Below, one piece after another: positions 9,601 to 17,274 of a stretch of DNA of 64,000 nt; the stretch's first letter is position 1, and every line of letters begins with the position of its first letter. The DNA lies in the NCBI RefSeq assembly GCF_014695375.1, contig NZ_JACJOG010000051.1:1-64000 (forward strand), read 5' to 3'. Below the pieces are notes generated by a model, which saw only the letters and a program-made list of their open reading frames with translations, did not search any database and was not told where the DNA came from. Origin of the DNA: Coleofasciculus sp. FACHB-T130. Its GTDB lineage: Bacteria; Cyanobacteriota; Cyanobacteriia; Cyanobacteriales; FACHB-T130. Made by a program: the position numbers and the translations under genes.

Positions 9601-9780
9601 ATCAATAAAGCTGCCTGATACAGCAGGTTTGGCGGCGGGATTTTGGTCTAATTTCTGGTTATGGGGGGTTTGCGCGATCGCCTTCATATCAAATATGACT
9701 GGAAAATAGACAGGCAAGGGGGTTGAGATACCGAAGGCGAACCAGGGAAGAAAAAATAGACCAATTCTTGGGAGACGCAT
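3607..9780 (-). CDS. Giant WD40-TPR-CHAT protein
   Basis: A 2057-residue protein. A hydrophobic N-terminus resembles a signal peptide or anchor (residues 1-38). About 30 WD40 repeats of roughly 41 residues fill 67-1322; I counted 30 closing ARVWD-type strands. TPR units follow (about 1340-1610), then a CHAT domain (about 1690-2050). The CHAT catalytic pair is visible: His1925 in ATHG and Cys1970 in SACDTG. CHAT domains are caspase-like cysteine proteases found in HetF and in the Craspase effector. The WD40/TPR part would sense or bind partners. I chose the ATG at 9780; a TTG three codons upstream (9789) is also in frame. One WD repeat carries a palindromic insertion (9075-9102). It stands alone, with no obvious substrate gene beside it. 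Confidence 0.9.
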   Translation of the reverse strand: MRLPRIGLFFLPWFAFGISTPLPVYFPVIFDMKAIAQTPHNQKLDQNPAAKPAVSGSFIDYFAQEAELKGHQGSVNSASFSPDGKLIVTAGTDGTARVWDTSGKLVVELRGHPASVRSANFSPDGDRIVTASFDGTARVWDLSGKQLVELTGHQGYVYSASFSPDGERIVTAGADKTVRVWDTSGKQLLEIKGHSGSVYSASFSPDGKRIVTASADKTTRVWDASGAETRLIASLQGHTDTVWSASFSPDGKRIVTASDDKTARVWDLSGKPLAELKGHRDSVYSASFSPDGQRIVTTSLDRTARVWDVSGKLLAMQQGHEGSVNTGSWSRDGKLIVTASSDSRARVWDTSSNLLTELQGHQGTLRSGSFSSDGKLIVTASEDDTARVWDLSGKQITELKGHQGNVTSAIFSPDGKLIVTVSDDKTARVWNTSGKLLAELKGHQDDVRTASFSPDSKLIVTASDDKTARVWNLSGKLVTELKGHKRDVTSASFSPDGKLIVTTSWDETARVWDVSGKLLAVLQGHRDNLTSASFSPNGKLIVTISWDFTARVWDVSGKLIAVLQGHQSSVNSASFSPDGKLIATASDDYTVRVWDVSGKLLAVLQGHEAKVWKASFSPDGQRIVTASVDSTARVWDVSGKLLAALQGHKFSVNDSSFSPDGQYIITASAEGTARVWNVSSKKLSLLRLFQTPSLHKAKPRRSFSKPISFFANFSPDGQRMVAVESDGIARVWQTSGKLLSILTGHNDTVQDANFSPNGQQIVTASSDGTARIWSASGNLLAVLQGHYKNVQTANFSPDGKRVVTASYDGTAGVWDVSGKLLTLLQGHKDAVNSATFSPDGKLIVTASLDGTTRLWDASGKLLAILQGSQTLVSSNRFVGLFSSASFSPDSQRIITISGDGTARVWDVSGKLLTVLQAHNYVVSANFSSDGRHIVTASFDGTAHVWNISGKLLAELKGHQKQVWKTRFSPDGQRIVTASFDGTARVWDLSGKLLAELTRHNRPVWSASFSSDGKRIVTASDDGIANLWDTSGQVLTEFSYQNNQVNNASFSSDGKLIVSAYKNGIVRLWDKSGKLLTQFLAHNSIVHSASFSPNGKLIVTASLDRTARVWNTSGELFVELKGHQGRVNSARFSPDGKLIVTASDDKTARVWDTSGKLLAELQGHQDYVTSASFSPNSKLIVTASYDATARVWDISGNLLAELKAAQGIVINANFSPDGQLIVTASTDGITRVWDTSGKLLKELQGYETSIRGTSSFSPDGKFIITTHLDATARIWDTEDKLFVELKGHLDRVNSVNFNPDRKLIVTASDDGTARIWNLSGKQIAILEPLLKIATTPQLEADRLRDLEFYAPNCSAAFQPWQTALKIYREIADHENESLMLEKLGNAYYCLSDYTNAIASYSQASEIAKEFNYLKIQVKNLSNLGSVYNSLADYNKAIQYYNDALKILEQNQDQQSKAEVIRGRGNAYNSQGNSDKAIKDYLQALAIDQAEKNTSGIAEDKVNLARIYQALGDYNKALQFYKEAEEFNPIEALAGLGNIYLTLGDAAKAIDLHQQSLEKARQQEDKEGEANALNNLANALRQAGKVTEAEQHLRKAVEIWENLRIKLDDANKVSIFERQARTYRLLQEVLIVQNKTNEALEIAERGRARAIVELLASRLSPNPKEQFSITTPNIELIKKVAKEQNATLVEYSIIYDNFKVQGKEQTKESELYIWVIKPTGEVTFRTSDLKPLWQKQNLSLQDLVANTRESIAVRGRGGGIVAELIEEESPTKRLQQLHQLVIEPIAEELPVDPNARVIFIPQDALFLAPFPALQDASGKYLIEKHTILTAPSIQMLDLTHQRTKRVLGDTRTFSSKNALIVGNPTMPKVVLKPGEPAEQLSNLSGAEQEAKEIAKLLKTQAITGKQATKAAIAQALPSARIIHLATHGIFDDIQGLNSAIALAPSGSDEGLLTASEILNLKLNAELVVLSACDTGRGKITGDGVIGLSRSFISAGIPSVIVSLWSVPDAPTASLMTEFYKNLQLNPDRSQALRQAMLTTMKQHPDPRDWAAFTLIGESN
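9075..9102. repeat. 28-bp perfect palindrome inside the WD40 gene
   Basis: The left arm GCAGAGACGCGATT is followed at once by its exact reverse complement. In the coding frame it yields the atypical residues AETRLIAS in the loop closing WD repeat 4, where neighbours have KQLLE or KPLAE. The same motif, diverged, occurs between genes at 36789-36814, so this is a dispersed element that has landed in frame. Confidence 0.8.
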
Positions 9781-9991
9781 AAATCTCAATGAGGACAGCG
9801 CGATCGCGATTATCTACTGGAATACTTATCTCTCACAATTTGGCACTTATGTAATTTGCTCTCTAGTTTTTTGCCAGAAACTGGGTTGCTCAAAGAATTA
9901 CCCGTGCAAACTGGATTGAGAAGGAAGCGATCGCCCTCTTCTCAACCAAATCTGGCGCTAGACTGGACAGTGTTACCAAGAGTCCAACCCT
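9781..9991. other. Divergent intergenic region
   Basis: About 210 bases separate the divergent CHAT and prolyl oligopeptidase genes and must hold both promoters. HIP1 or half-HIP1 sites are present near 9801 and 9928. I see no clear consensus promoter or operator. Confidence 0.4.
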
Positions 9992-12070
9992 ATGCAGTAT
10001 CCAGATAAAGCCCTTACTTATCCAACTAGCCAAAAAGTCGATCAAGTTGATGACTATCACGGAACAAAGGTATCTGATCCTTACCGTTGGCTAGAAGATC
10101 CGGACTCGCATGAAACCAAAGCTTGGGTTGAGGCTCAAAATCAAGTTACTTTTAGCTATTTAAATGAAATTCCGGTTCGGGAAAAAATTAAGCAACGGCT
10201 AACCGAACTGTGGGACTACGAAAAATACAGTCTTCCGTTTAAAGAAGGCGATCGCTACTTCTATTTCAAAAACGACGGCTTGCAAAATCAAAGCGTTCTC
10301 TATACATTAACGTCCCTGGATGGCGAGCCAAAAGTTTTGCTAGATCCCAACAAACTTTCAGAAGATGGCACTATTGCTTTGTCGGGGATTTCGATTAGCG
10401 AAGATGGGAATTTGATGGCGTATGGTTTATCCACCTCTGGTTCAGATTGGCAAGAATGGAAGGTACGCGACGTTGAGACGGGCGAAGACCTTTGCGATCA
10501 TCTCAAGTGGATTAAATTCTCTGGTGCGTCTTGGACTAAAGACAACCAAGGCTTTTTCTATAGCCGCTACGATGAACCGAACGAAACCAGCAAATTAGAA
10601 GATATTAACTACTATCAAAAACTTTTCTACCACCAACTGGGTAAGCCACAATCTGAGGATATCCTCGTCTACGATCGCCCTGACCAAAAAGAATGGGGTT
10701 TCAGCGGTGGCGTCACCGAAGATGGGCGTTACCTAATTATCAGCGTGTGGCGAGGAAGTGACCCTAAGAATTTGGTGTTTTATAAGGATTTCACAAATCC
10801 AGATGCGCCCGTAATTGAACTCATTAGCGAGTTTGAAGCTAGCTATAGTTTTATCGATAATGATGGCTCAATCTTCTGGTTTCGCACGGACTTAGATGCC
10901 CCTCGCGGTCGCGCGATCGCAATTGATACCTCCAATCTTCCCTCTGCTCCAATAAGTAAAGAGGAATGGCAAGAAATCATCCCGCAGGCAGAAGAAGTCC
11001 TCGAAGGTGTGGGCATCCTCAATAATCAGTTTGTGACTGAATATCTAAAAGATGCCCGGACTCAGATTAAAATCTTTGAGCTGAACGGCTCCTTTGTACG
11101 GGAAGTCGAGTTACCGGGAATTGGTTCGGCTGGAGGCTTTGGTGGTAAGCGCTACGATACGGAAACCTTCTACAGCTTCACCAGTTTCACAACACCCGCC
11201 ACTATTTATCGCTACGACATGGTCAGTGGTGAAAGTACAATGTTCCGTCAACCGAAAGTTGATTTCAACCCTGATGATTACAAGACAAAGCAGATATTTT
11301 ATCGCAGCAAAGATGGCACCCACCTGCCCATGTTTATTACCTACAAAAAAGGGCTGCAACTAGATGGAAGTAACCCTACTTATCTCTATGGCTACGGCGG
11401 TTTTAACGTCTCCCTGACGCCTAGTTTCTCGGTTGGCAATCTGGTGTGGATGGAGATGGGCGGGGTCTATGCTGTCCCCAATTTGCGCGGCGGCGGCGAG
11501 TATGGAGAGGAGTGGCACCAAGGCGGCACGAAGCTAAATAAGCAAAATGTCTTTGATGATTTCATCGCGGCGGCGGAGTGGCTAATTGCTAACGGCTATA
11601 CAACCCCGGAAAAACTTGCTATCGGCGGCGGCAGTAATGGGGGATTGTTGGTGGGTGCGTGTATGACTCAGCGCCCGGATTTATTCGCTGCGGCGTTGCC
11701 AGCGGTGGGAGTGATGGATATGCTGCGCTTCCATAAATTCACGATTGGCTGGGCTTGGACTTCGGATTATGGTTCTCCGGAAAACCCGGAGGAGTTCAAC
11801 GCGCTTTATGCCTATTCGCCGCTGCACAACCTCAAACCTGGGACCTCTTATCCAGCCACGATGATTACAACAGCGGATCATGACGATCGGGTGGTGCCTG
11901 CCCACAGTTTCAAGTTTGCTGCCGCTTTGCAAGCAGCTCATACAGGTGTTGCACCCGTATTAATTAGAATTGAGACTAAAGCGGGACATGGGGCTGGGAA
12001 GCCAACGACTAAGATTATTGAGGAAGTTGCGGATCGGTGGGCTTTCCTGGTGCGGGAGGTGTTCGCGTAG
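9992..12070 (+). CDS. Prolyl oligopeptidase (S9A family)
   Basis: The 692-residue length matches the family. Residues 1-400 form the propeller region that gates access; the alpha/beta-hydrolase domain is C-terminal. The triad is visible: Ser548 in GGGSNGG, Asp631 in HDDRVVP, and His666 in AGHGAGKPT. These enzymes cut after proline in short peptides, normally in the cytosol, and no signal peptide is seen here. The gene is transcribed alone, divergent from the WD40-CHAT gene; the ATG at 9992 directly precedes the conserved N-terminal YPDK segment. Confidence 0.95.
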   Translation: MQYPDKALTYPTSQKVDQVDDYHGTKVSDPYRWLEDPDSHETKAWVEAQNQVTFSYLNEIPVREKIKQRLTELWDYEKYSLPFKEGDRYFYFKNDGLQNQSVLYTLTSLDGEPKVLLDPNKLSEDGTIALSGISISEDGNLMAYGLSTSGSDWQEWKVRDVETGEDLCDHLKWIKFSGASWTKDNQGFFYSRYDEPNETSKLEDINYYQKLFYHQLGKPQSEDILVYDRPDQKEWGFSGGVTEDGRYLIISVWRGSDPKNLVFYKDFTNPDAPVIELISEFEASYSFIDNDGSIFWFRTDLDAPRGRAIAIDTSNLPSAPISKEEWQEIIPQAEEVLEGVGILNNQFVTEYLKDARTQIKIFELNGSFVREVELPGIGSAGGFGGKRYDTETFYSFTSFTTPATIYRYDMVSGESTMFRQPKVDFNPDDYKTKQIFYRSKDGTHLPMFITYKKGLQLDGSNPTYLYGYGGFNVSLTPSFSVGNLVWMEMGGVYAVPNLRGGGEYGEEWHQGGTKLNKQNVFDDFIAAAEWLIANGYTTPEKLAIGGGSNGGLLVGACMTQRPDLFAAALPAVGVMDMLRFHKFTIGWAWTSDYGSPENPEEFNALYAYSPLHNLKPGTSYPATMITTADHDDRVVPAHSFKFAAALQAAHTGVAPVLIRIETKAGHGAGKPTTKIIEEVADRWAFLVREVFA

Positions 12071-12208
12071 CGACGCGGATGCGCGAGAGCGATCGCTCAA
12101 CTCAAATCGATTGCTATCTCACTCAATCATCAGTCATTATCTGCCTGGTTTGAAGAGCAAATCCAAGGAGCAATCCCCTATCAAACATCGCCAAAAAAGA
12201 TAAGTTCC

Positions 12209-12646
12209 ATGAATCTAAAATCAGCCCAGCGTTATCAGCAGTCGGCGGTCATCCCCTATCGCATCAAAAACGGAAAAATCGAAGTTTTGTTGATCACTTC
12301 CTCAACAGGAAAACGCTGGGTGATTCCTAAAGGAATGATTGAGCCGTTTATGACCCCGCAAACTTCGGCAGCCAAAGAAGCCTGGGAAGAGGCGGGAATC
12401 ATCGGTCAGGTGCTACCGACTTTGGTGGGGACTTACGAGTATCAAAAAGGGGGAGGCACCTGCCAGGTTGAGGTATTTTTAATGCAGGTGAAAACGGTGC
12501 TGGAAGTTTGGCCCGAAGCTAGCTTTAGAAAGCGACAGTGGGTGAGTGTGAAACAAGCGGTTAAGCGCGTTGAGGAAGCCGAACTCAAACGCATTTTCAT
12601 GACTTTCGCCGATACCTTATTCACTCTACAATCACCTCTCGAATAG
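12209..12646 (+). CDS. Nudix hydrolase, DIPP-like
   Basis: A 145-residue single-domain protein. The Nudix helix is visible at about 46-69 as PKGMIEPFM, then AAKEAWEEAGI. The EExG metal-binding core is intact, but the first Glu of the classical box is Met and the Arg is Lys, a variation that I recall from this subgroup. The start VIPYR and the WVIPKG strand resemble diadenosine/diphosphoinositol polyphosphate hydrolases. The substrate cannot be told from sequence. It follows the peptidase gene by 138 bases. Confidence 0.85.
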   Translation: MNLKSAQRYQQSAVIPYRIKNGKIEVLLITSSTGKRWVIPKGMIEPFMTPQTSAAKEAWEEAGIIGQVLPTLVGTYEYQKGGGTCQVEVFLMQVKTVLEVWPEASFRKRQWVSVKQAVKRVEEAELKRIFMTFADTLFTLQSPLE

Positions 12647-12720
12647 CCTGAATCGTTGATGGGGCTACAAGTGTAGGTATTTTTCAGGAATCTTTGAAAA
12701 TCGCGGCTTCTGCTAAAACT

Positions 12721-12764
12721 GAGTAGAGCGATCGCTCTTGTTGATGCACGCGATCGCTCTACTC
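12721..12764. terminator. Perfect inverted repeat built from two HIP1 octamers
   Basis: GAGTAGAGCGATCGC (12721-12735) is repeated exactly inverted at 12750-12764 with a 14-base loop. Each arm contains a whole GCGATCGC octamer. It sits between the Nudix gene and the next gene on the same strand. No T-run follows, so a terminator or mRNA-stabilising role is inference. Confidence 0.55.
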
Positions 12765-12808
12765 CCATCGCTCAATATTTAGTCGCTAGACGAGAAGTAA
12801 GCGAAGTT

Positions 12809-13927
12809 ATGCCAGATCGAAAACAACCCAATGGTTGCCGTAAAATGCTGCGGCGCACTTTTTTATTTTTAGTAGGTTTGGCACTTGCTCAATTTTTAAC
12901 CGAATTCTTCTCAATTCCCCAAAACCGCTCCAATTTTGCTAGTCTCGTTCGTCAGTTATGGGAGAAAGCGATCGCTTTATGGGAGTCTCAAAACGGGGTG
13001 GCTCAAAACCCTTTACCTAGCAGTACGCCAACACCAATAAGCAGCGTTTCTCCTGAGCCTTTACCTTCGCCAACTCCAAAAACCAGCGCCACGCCTAAAC
13101 CATCTCAACCGTCCTCCAAAACCAAAGTAAATCCCGCTGTTGCCAAAGGAAAACCCGTGCAACTTACCCAAAAAACAGTGGCTGGGGTGTCTTTTTATCA
13201 AACCACGATTGACCTCTCTGACCCAGAAACTTTCATCACTCTGGGATTAGCAAATAATGCGACTTATGCCAACGGGCCAACGGTGAGCAATGGTGATGAA
13301 CCTTTTGCCCAGTTGGTAGCGCGTCAGAAGGCTGCTGTGGTAGCCAATGGCACCTTTTTTGATAAAAGTAACCAGAAGTGGGTGATGGGTAACATGGTGG
13401 CGGCTGGCAGATTTCTTAAATACAGTCGCTGGGAAAATTATGGGACTACCTTGGGGATTAAAGCAGGTAATCAATTAGAAATGATTACCGCCCGAACAGA
13501 AGGACAGCCGAATTGGGATCAACACTGGTTTTCAATTACTTGCGGACCAAGACTGATTAAACAAGGAAAAATTTCTATCTCGCCGCAATCAGAAGGCTTT
13601 GCCGATCCTCATGTTCTCGGTGTAGGATATCGGACTGCGATTGGGTTTCCAGCGAATCGAAAACAGTTATTTTTAATTTCTTTTCTTGCTAGTCTATCTT
13701 TACAACAAGAAGCCAACATTATGAAAGCGATTGGCTGTATTGAAGCAATGAATTTGGATGGTGGTGCTTCAGAAGCTTTAGCCCATAATGGAAGAATTTT
13801 ACTTCCCGCAGGACGGAACCTGACGAATGTAATTGTTGTTTATGACACTAATTATCCTGCTCCTTCAGCTTTGAAAACATCTTGGCAACGCTTTCAAGCA
13901 GGCGATCGCCCCTCGATTCCTTTATAG
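12809..13927 (+). CDS. Exported phosphodiester glycosidase-family (NAGPA-like) protein
   Basis: The 372-residue protein has an N-terminal signal anchor (about 15-35, LRRTFLFLVGLALA), a Ser/Pro/Thr-rich linker (about 70-105), then a globular domain. The NAGPA/DUF2233 hallmarks are present: NGTFFD mid-domain, and MNLDGGAS near the end followed by NVIVVYD. The family hydrolyses phosphodiester-linked sugars, probably in the periplasm or cell wall. The real substrate is unknown. Preceded by the HIP1 hairpin at 12721-12764. Confidence 0.85.
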   Translation: MPDRKQPNGCRKMLRRTFLFLVGLALAQFLTEFFSIPQNRSNFASLVRQLWEKAIALWESQNGVAQNPLPSSTPTPISSVSPEPLPSPTPKTSATPKPSQPSSKTKVNPAVAKGKPVQLTQKTVAGVSFYQTTIDLSDPETFITLGLANNATYANGPTVSNGDEPFAQLVARQKAAVVANGTFFDKSNQKWVMGNMVAAGRFLKYSRWENYGTTLGIKAGNQLEMITARTEGQPNWDQHWFSITCGPRLIKQGKISISPQSEGFADPHVLGVGYRTAIGFPANRKQLFLISFLASLSLQQEANIMKAIGCIEAMNLDGGASEALAHNGRILLPAGRNLTNVIVVYDTNYPAPSALKTSWQRFQAGDRPSIPL

Positions 13928-13958
13928 CCGTCCCAAATGATTCGTGAAGGAGAGATTA

Positions 13959-13981
13959 CCCGACTTCTCCAGGAAGTCGGG
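13959..13981. repeat. Dispersed hairpin between convergent genes
   Basis: CCCGACTTC pairs perfectly with GAAGTCGGG around a 5-base loop. The flank (gagattacc before, gatctga after) looks like a short palindromic element common in cyanobacterial intergenic DNA, from memory. Because the flanking genes converge here, it may also act as a two-way terminator. Confidence 0.6.
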
Positions 13982-14060
13982 GATCTGAAGCACTAGCATC
14001 TCACCCCTAAAATAGGATTGCTTTATCAGCTTCCTCTTTAGATTTATCTTTTGAACAGCG

Positions 14061-14543
14061 TTAAGCATTCGCAGAGAGAAAAGGAATACTCTCAGCAAGC
14101 GGATCGTTAACACTTATCCCTTGTTTACTTGCCCAATACTCACTTAAAAAGTGAATTTGTCTCAAGCCAACGATTAGATTTAAACCTGGTACAAAAATCC
14201 ACCAGACAACCAGTGGTTCTTTCATTCCAGCTTCGCTGTAGAGTTCGTTTACAGTTTTATAGAGTCTGAACTGCACAATGTAAATCCAGGCAATTCCCAG
14301 CAAGGAAAACCAACCAAACCCGCCAGGAACATCTGGATCGAATATACGCAACAATTGGGGAACTGCTACCCCCAAAACAAAAGGCGCTAAGCATAAAGTT
14401 CCTGACCAACCATAACCTTTATAGCGACGTAATTCTTCTTGGATTATCCACTTATACCAACCGTAATACAGCATTAGGGTAATAATCGATAAAAGAATCA
14501 CTTGCCAGAGGGGACGGAGTTTTCCTAGAGGCTTGCTAGACAT
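14061..14543 (-). CDS. Small integral membrane protein, DUF4234-like
   Basis: 160 residues with three to four hydrophobic segments (about 13-32, 48-66, 80-96, 118-136). The opening LLSIITLMLYYGWYKW pattern and the FRLYKTVNEL segment resemble DUF4234-type membrane proteins of unknown role. There is no signal peptide and no catalytic motif. The neighbouring genes are unrelated. Family call is tentative. Confidence 0.6.
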   Translation of the reverse strand: MSSKPLGKLRPLWQVILLSIITLMLYYGWYKWIIQEELRRYKGYGWSGTLCLAPFVLGVAVPQLLRIFDPDVPGGFGWFSLLGIAWIYIVQFRLYKTVNELYSEAGMKEPLVVWWIFVPGLNLIVGLRQIHFLSEYWASKQGISVNDPLAESIPFLSANA

Positions 14544-14628
14544 ATTGACGGCTGAAGTGCTAAAGTTTTGCTCTATTATTTACATTTATTAATATACAGC
14601 AAACACCTCGCTAACGCCGCCTCTAATC

Positions 14629-15984
14629 TCAACCGTTTGTTCCACTTATCGGCAACCCTTTGGGCAATCCATAGAGAGCCTTTTTGGTTTGCTCTAACCT
14701 GTTGCTACTTTTTATTAGCAGTTCATTTTCTAATTGGTGCTTATTATCAGCTTTGATTAAAGCATCCATCGCTTCATAATATAAATCATTATCGTAAGCA
14801 ATCAATATCAAATCAACTCCGGCATTCACCGCCTTGACGGTAGCATTTCTCAAACCATCTTTACTGTTGTAAACTGCATACATACAAAAATCGTCAGTGA
14901 TTAAAACCCCATCTTGTTGCCAATCATTTCTAATTATGCTGATTACTTTCTGGGAAAAGGAGACGGGATGTTCAGCATCTACCGCCATCAATTTAGCATG
15001 ACCCAGCATTGTAAAAGCCTGAGAATTACTCATTAATGTCCGGAAGGGTACCCAATCATCCTGCGCTAATTCATTCACGGAAGTATGCAATTCTGCACTT
15101 TCAAGATGGGTGTCAGTCTCTACTCTTCCCAATCCCGGAAAATGCTTAATCGTACATCTAACTCCATTGGCTTCTAGCGTCTGACAATATAACAAAGCAA
15201 ATTTTTCAACGACTTCTTTATCAGATGAAATAGCTCGTTTATAAATCTTAGAAAATTTATCGTTTGGATTTATCACTCCTTTGTTTAAATCCAACACAGG
15301 GGCAAAATTTAGATTAATTCCAATTGTAGATAGCTCACTTGCCTGAGTTTTGGCATACTTGATGACTTTCTCTTTTGCTTGTTCTATATTTGCCGACTCA
15401 GAAATAACTTTTGATAATTGAGGTAATCGGGTTAGAGGGGGAGATAATCGAGATACTACACCCCCTTCTTGATCGGTCGCTATCCATAAAGGAGATAAAC
15501 CTTGACTGCGGCGAATCTCCTGCAAAGCACTAATTTCTTGCTTGATATCTTCTTGGGTTTTATTTTTAATATTTCTGGTTGTAAGAAATATACCGCCTAT
15601 GGCTTTTTTAGAAACTAGGTTCTTGACTTCATTCAAGTCTCGATAGCCAATAATAAAGTGCTGACCTAGCTTTTCTATTTGGGATGGTTTGGCATGGAAT
15701 AGACTTTGTTTCAGTAAGTTAAATCTTATTTCAACTGTTAAAGCTGTAAGAAGACTTAGGCAAGCAATCACGAGGATTGTTTTATTCAGAAATTTTTTTT
15801 TAAGCTTCGAGGGGGTAAAAGCTTTAATTTCAGTAAAAATTAAAGCTAAATTGATTGCGATTAAACCTAAAAAGAAATAAAACTTTATGCTTGGGAGGAA
15901 AGGCGCTCTTAAATTAAAGGCAACGAATAAAAGGGCGATCGCTAAAAATAATTTAAGTATTTTAAATAAAATAACCATTTGCAT
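14629..15984 (-). CDS. Membrane-anchored glycoside hydrolase family 3 (NagZ-like)
   Basis: A 451-residue protein. Three hydrophobic segments occupy residues 1-85 (about 5-25, 35-52, 70-85), so the enzyme is membrane-tethered, unlike the usual soluble NagZ. The GH3 barrel follows: DQEGG, the substrate loop KHFPGLGRVETDTH, and ITDDF with the nucleophilic Asp. The usual KHFPGHG is KHFPGLG here, but the DxH acid/base pair (Asp-Thr-His) is kept. The family removes beta-N-acetylglucosamine from peptidoglycan fragments; function in murein turnover is inference. Confidence 0.85.
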   Translation of the reverse strand: MQMVILFKILKLFLAIALLFVAFNLRAPFLPSIKFYFFLGLIAINLALIFTEIKAFTPSKLKKKFLNKTILVIACLSLLTALTVEIRFNLLKQSLFHAKPSQIEKLGQHFIIGYRDLNEVKNLVSKKAIGGIFLTTRNIKNKTQEDIKQEISALQEIRRSQGLSPLWIATDQEGGVVSRLSPPLTRLPQLSKVISESANIEQAKEKVIKYAKTQASELSTIGINLNFAPVLDLNKGVINPNDKFSKIYKRAISSDKEVVEKFALLYCQTLEANGVRCTIKHFPGLGRVETDTHLESAELHTSVNELAQDDWVPFRTLMSNSQAFTMLGHAKLMAVDAEHPVSFSQKVISIIRNDWQQDGVLITDDFCMYAVYNSKDGLRNATVKAVNAGVDLILIAYDNDLYYEAMDALIKADNKHQLENELLIKSSNRLEQTKKALYGLPKGLPISGTNG

Positions 15985-16011
15985 AAAACAGCAAAATCAG
16001 ACATCTCACGA

Positions 16012-17133
16012 TTATTTATCTTGATTGAGCGATCGCATAATCAGTTCCCGAATCGCTTGAGCGGTGGCGGGTGCGAGTAAAACGCCGTTGCGATAGTGAC
16101 CTGTGGCGAGAAGAACATTGCTGTAACCGGGCAGAAGACCGATAACAGGGGCGGGGCGTCCTTCAGGGCGGGGACGCAATCCCGACCAAGTTTTAAGGAT
16201 TGTGGATTGGGCTAGGCTGGGGCAAAACGCGATCGCTTGCTGTTTCACCTTCTCCAAAAGTGCTGCATCTGCCACTATCTCATCCCCATTATTGGGAAAC
16301 TCCACCGTCGCACCAACCCAGTATTCTGTGTCCGTTACGGGCACAATGTGGACATCATTGCCTGTAATTGTCGGCTGGAAATCTGCGCGCCCCATTGGCT
16401 GCGCTAGGCGCAAGTGCAACGCTTGTCCCAATACCGGGCGGATATCAATCGGTTGTTTTAAAGACGCTGTGAGTGGGGTGGAACCAAGCCCCGCTGCCAC
16501 AATTAACCAATCAACATCAACTTGCCCTGCGGTTGTTTGAATGTGGCGAATGTCCGTATTTGTTGCTTCCTCTCCTAAGACGGTAACACCAAATTTAAAG
16601 GTAACGCCGTTGAGTTGGGCAGCATCAACCAGCGCTAAAGTCAGAGCAACCGGGTCGAGTTGCCGATCTTGGGGAGAATAAATCGCGCCGACGATCTCAT
16701 GACTCATCTCATGACTCAACTGAGGACAGCGAGACTGGAGTTGGGCGGCGTCCCAAATTTCCAGGTGCCAGCCTTGAGTGTGGCGAATTTCTACCAGTTT
16801 TTCCCAACGAGATAAATCTTCACCAGCAAAGCAGAGCATCAGAATTCCCTGGCGGTTGAAGGGGATCTGACGGTCTAAAAGCGCTTCTAGCTCTGGAATC
16901 AGGGTTTCATAGCGCTGGATGCTAGCCTGCCGCATTTTCCAGGCATTGCCCTTAATTTTGTGACTGATCGCGCCCATCAAGACGCCCAACGCAGCGCCAG
17001 TGGCGGCTTGTGCGGGTGGTTGCTTGTCCAAGACTGTAATTGTTAGCCCTGGAATTAAACTGAGTTCATAAGCGATCGCAGCCCCAACAACGCCGCATCC
17101 AATAATTACAACCTGACTCATCTGAGAGCGCAT
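16012..17133 (-). CDS. FAD-dependent amine oxidase (DAO/ThiO-like)
   Basis: 373 residues. The FAD-binding GxGxxG motif lies at the start (VVIIGCGVVGAAIAYEL), and the C-terminus has the DAO-family SGLRPRPEGRPAPVIG and ATGHYRNGVLLAPAT segments typical of glycine oxidase ThiO. ThiO makes the iminoglycine used for the thiazole of thiamine; many cyanobacteria fuse it with ThiG, which is not the case here. The start could be ATG 17133 or ATG 17121, four codons later, which begins right at the nucleotide-binding strand. Substrate is not certain. Confidence 0.85.
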   Translation of the reverse strand: MRSQMSQVVIIGCGVVGAAIAYELSLIPGLTITVLDKQPPAQAATGAALGVLMGAISHKIKGNAWKMRQASIQRYETLIPELEALLDRQIPFNRQGILMLCFAGEDLSRWEKLVEIRHTQGWHLEIWDAAQLQSRCPQLSHEMSHEIVGAIYSPQDRQLDPVALTLALVDAAQLNGVTFKFGVTVLGEEATNTDIRHIQTTAGQVDVDWLIVAAGLGSTPLTASLKQPIDIRPVLGQALHLRLAQPMGRADFQPTITGNDVHIVPVTDTEYWVGATVEFPNNGDEIVADAALLEKVKQQAIAFCPSLAQSTILKTWSGLRPRPEGRPAPVIGLLPGYSNVLLATGHYRNGVLLAPATAQAIRELIMRSLNQDK

Positions 17134-17274
17134 CAGAAAGAGCGCATGAGAAATGGGTAATCCGTAACGGGGTAATCGGTAATGACGATCAGCCCTGAAT
17201 TCTGAGTCAGTAGAAACGAACTCATGACAAATGACCCAGGACTAATAACTTTTTCCCAATTACCCCTTAATTGG

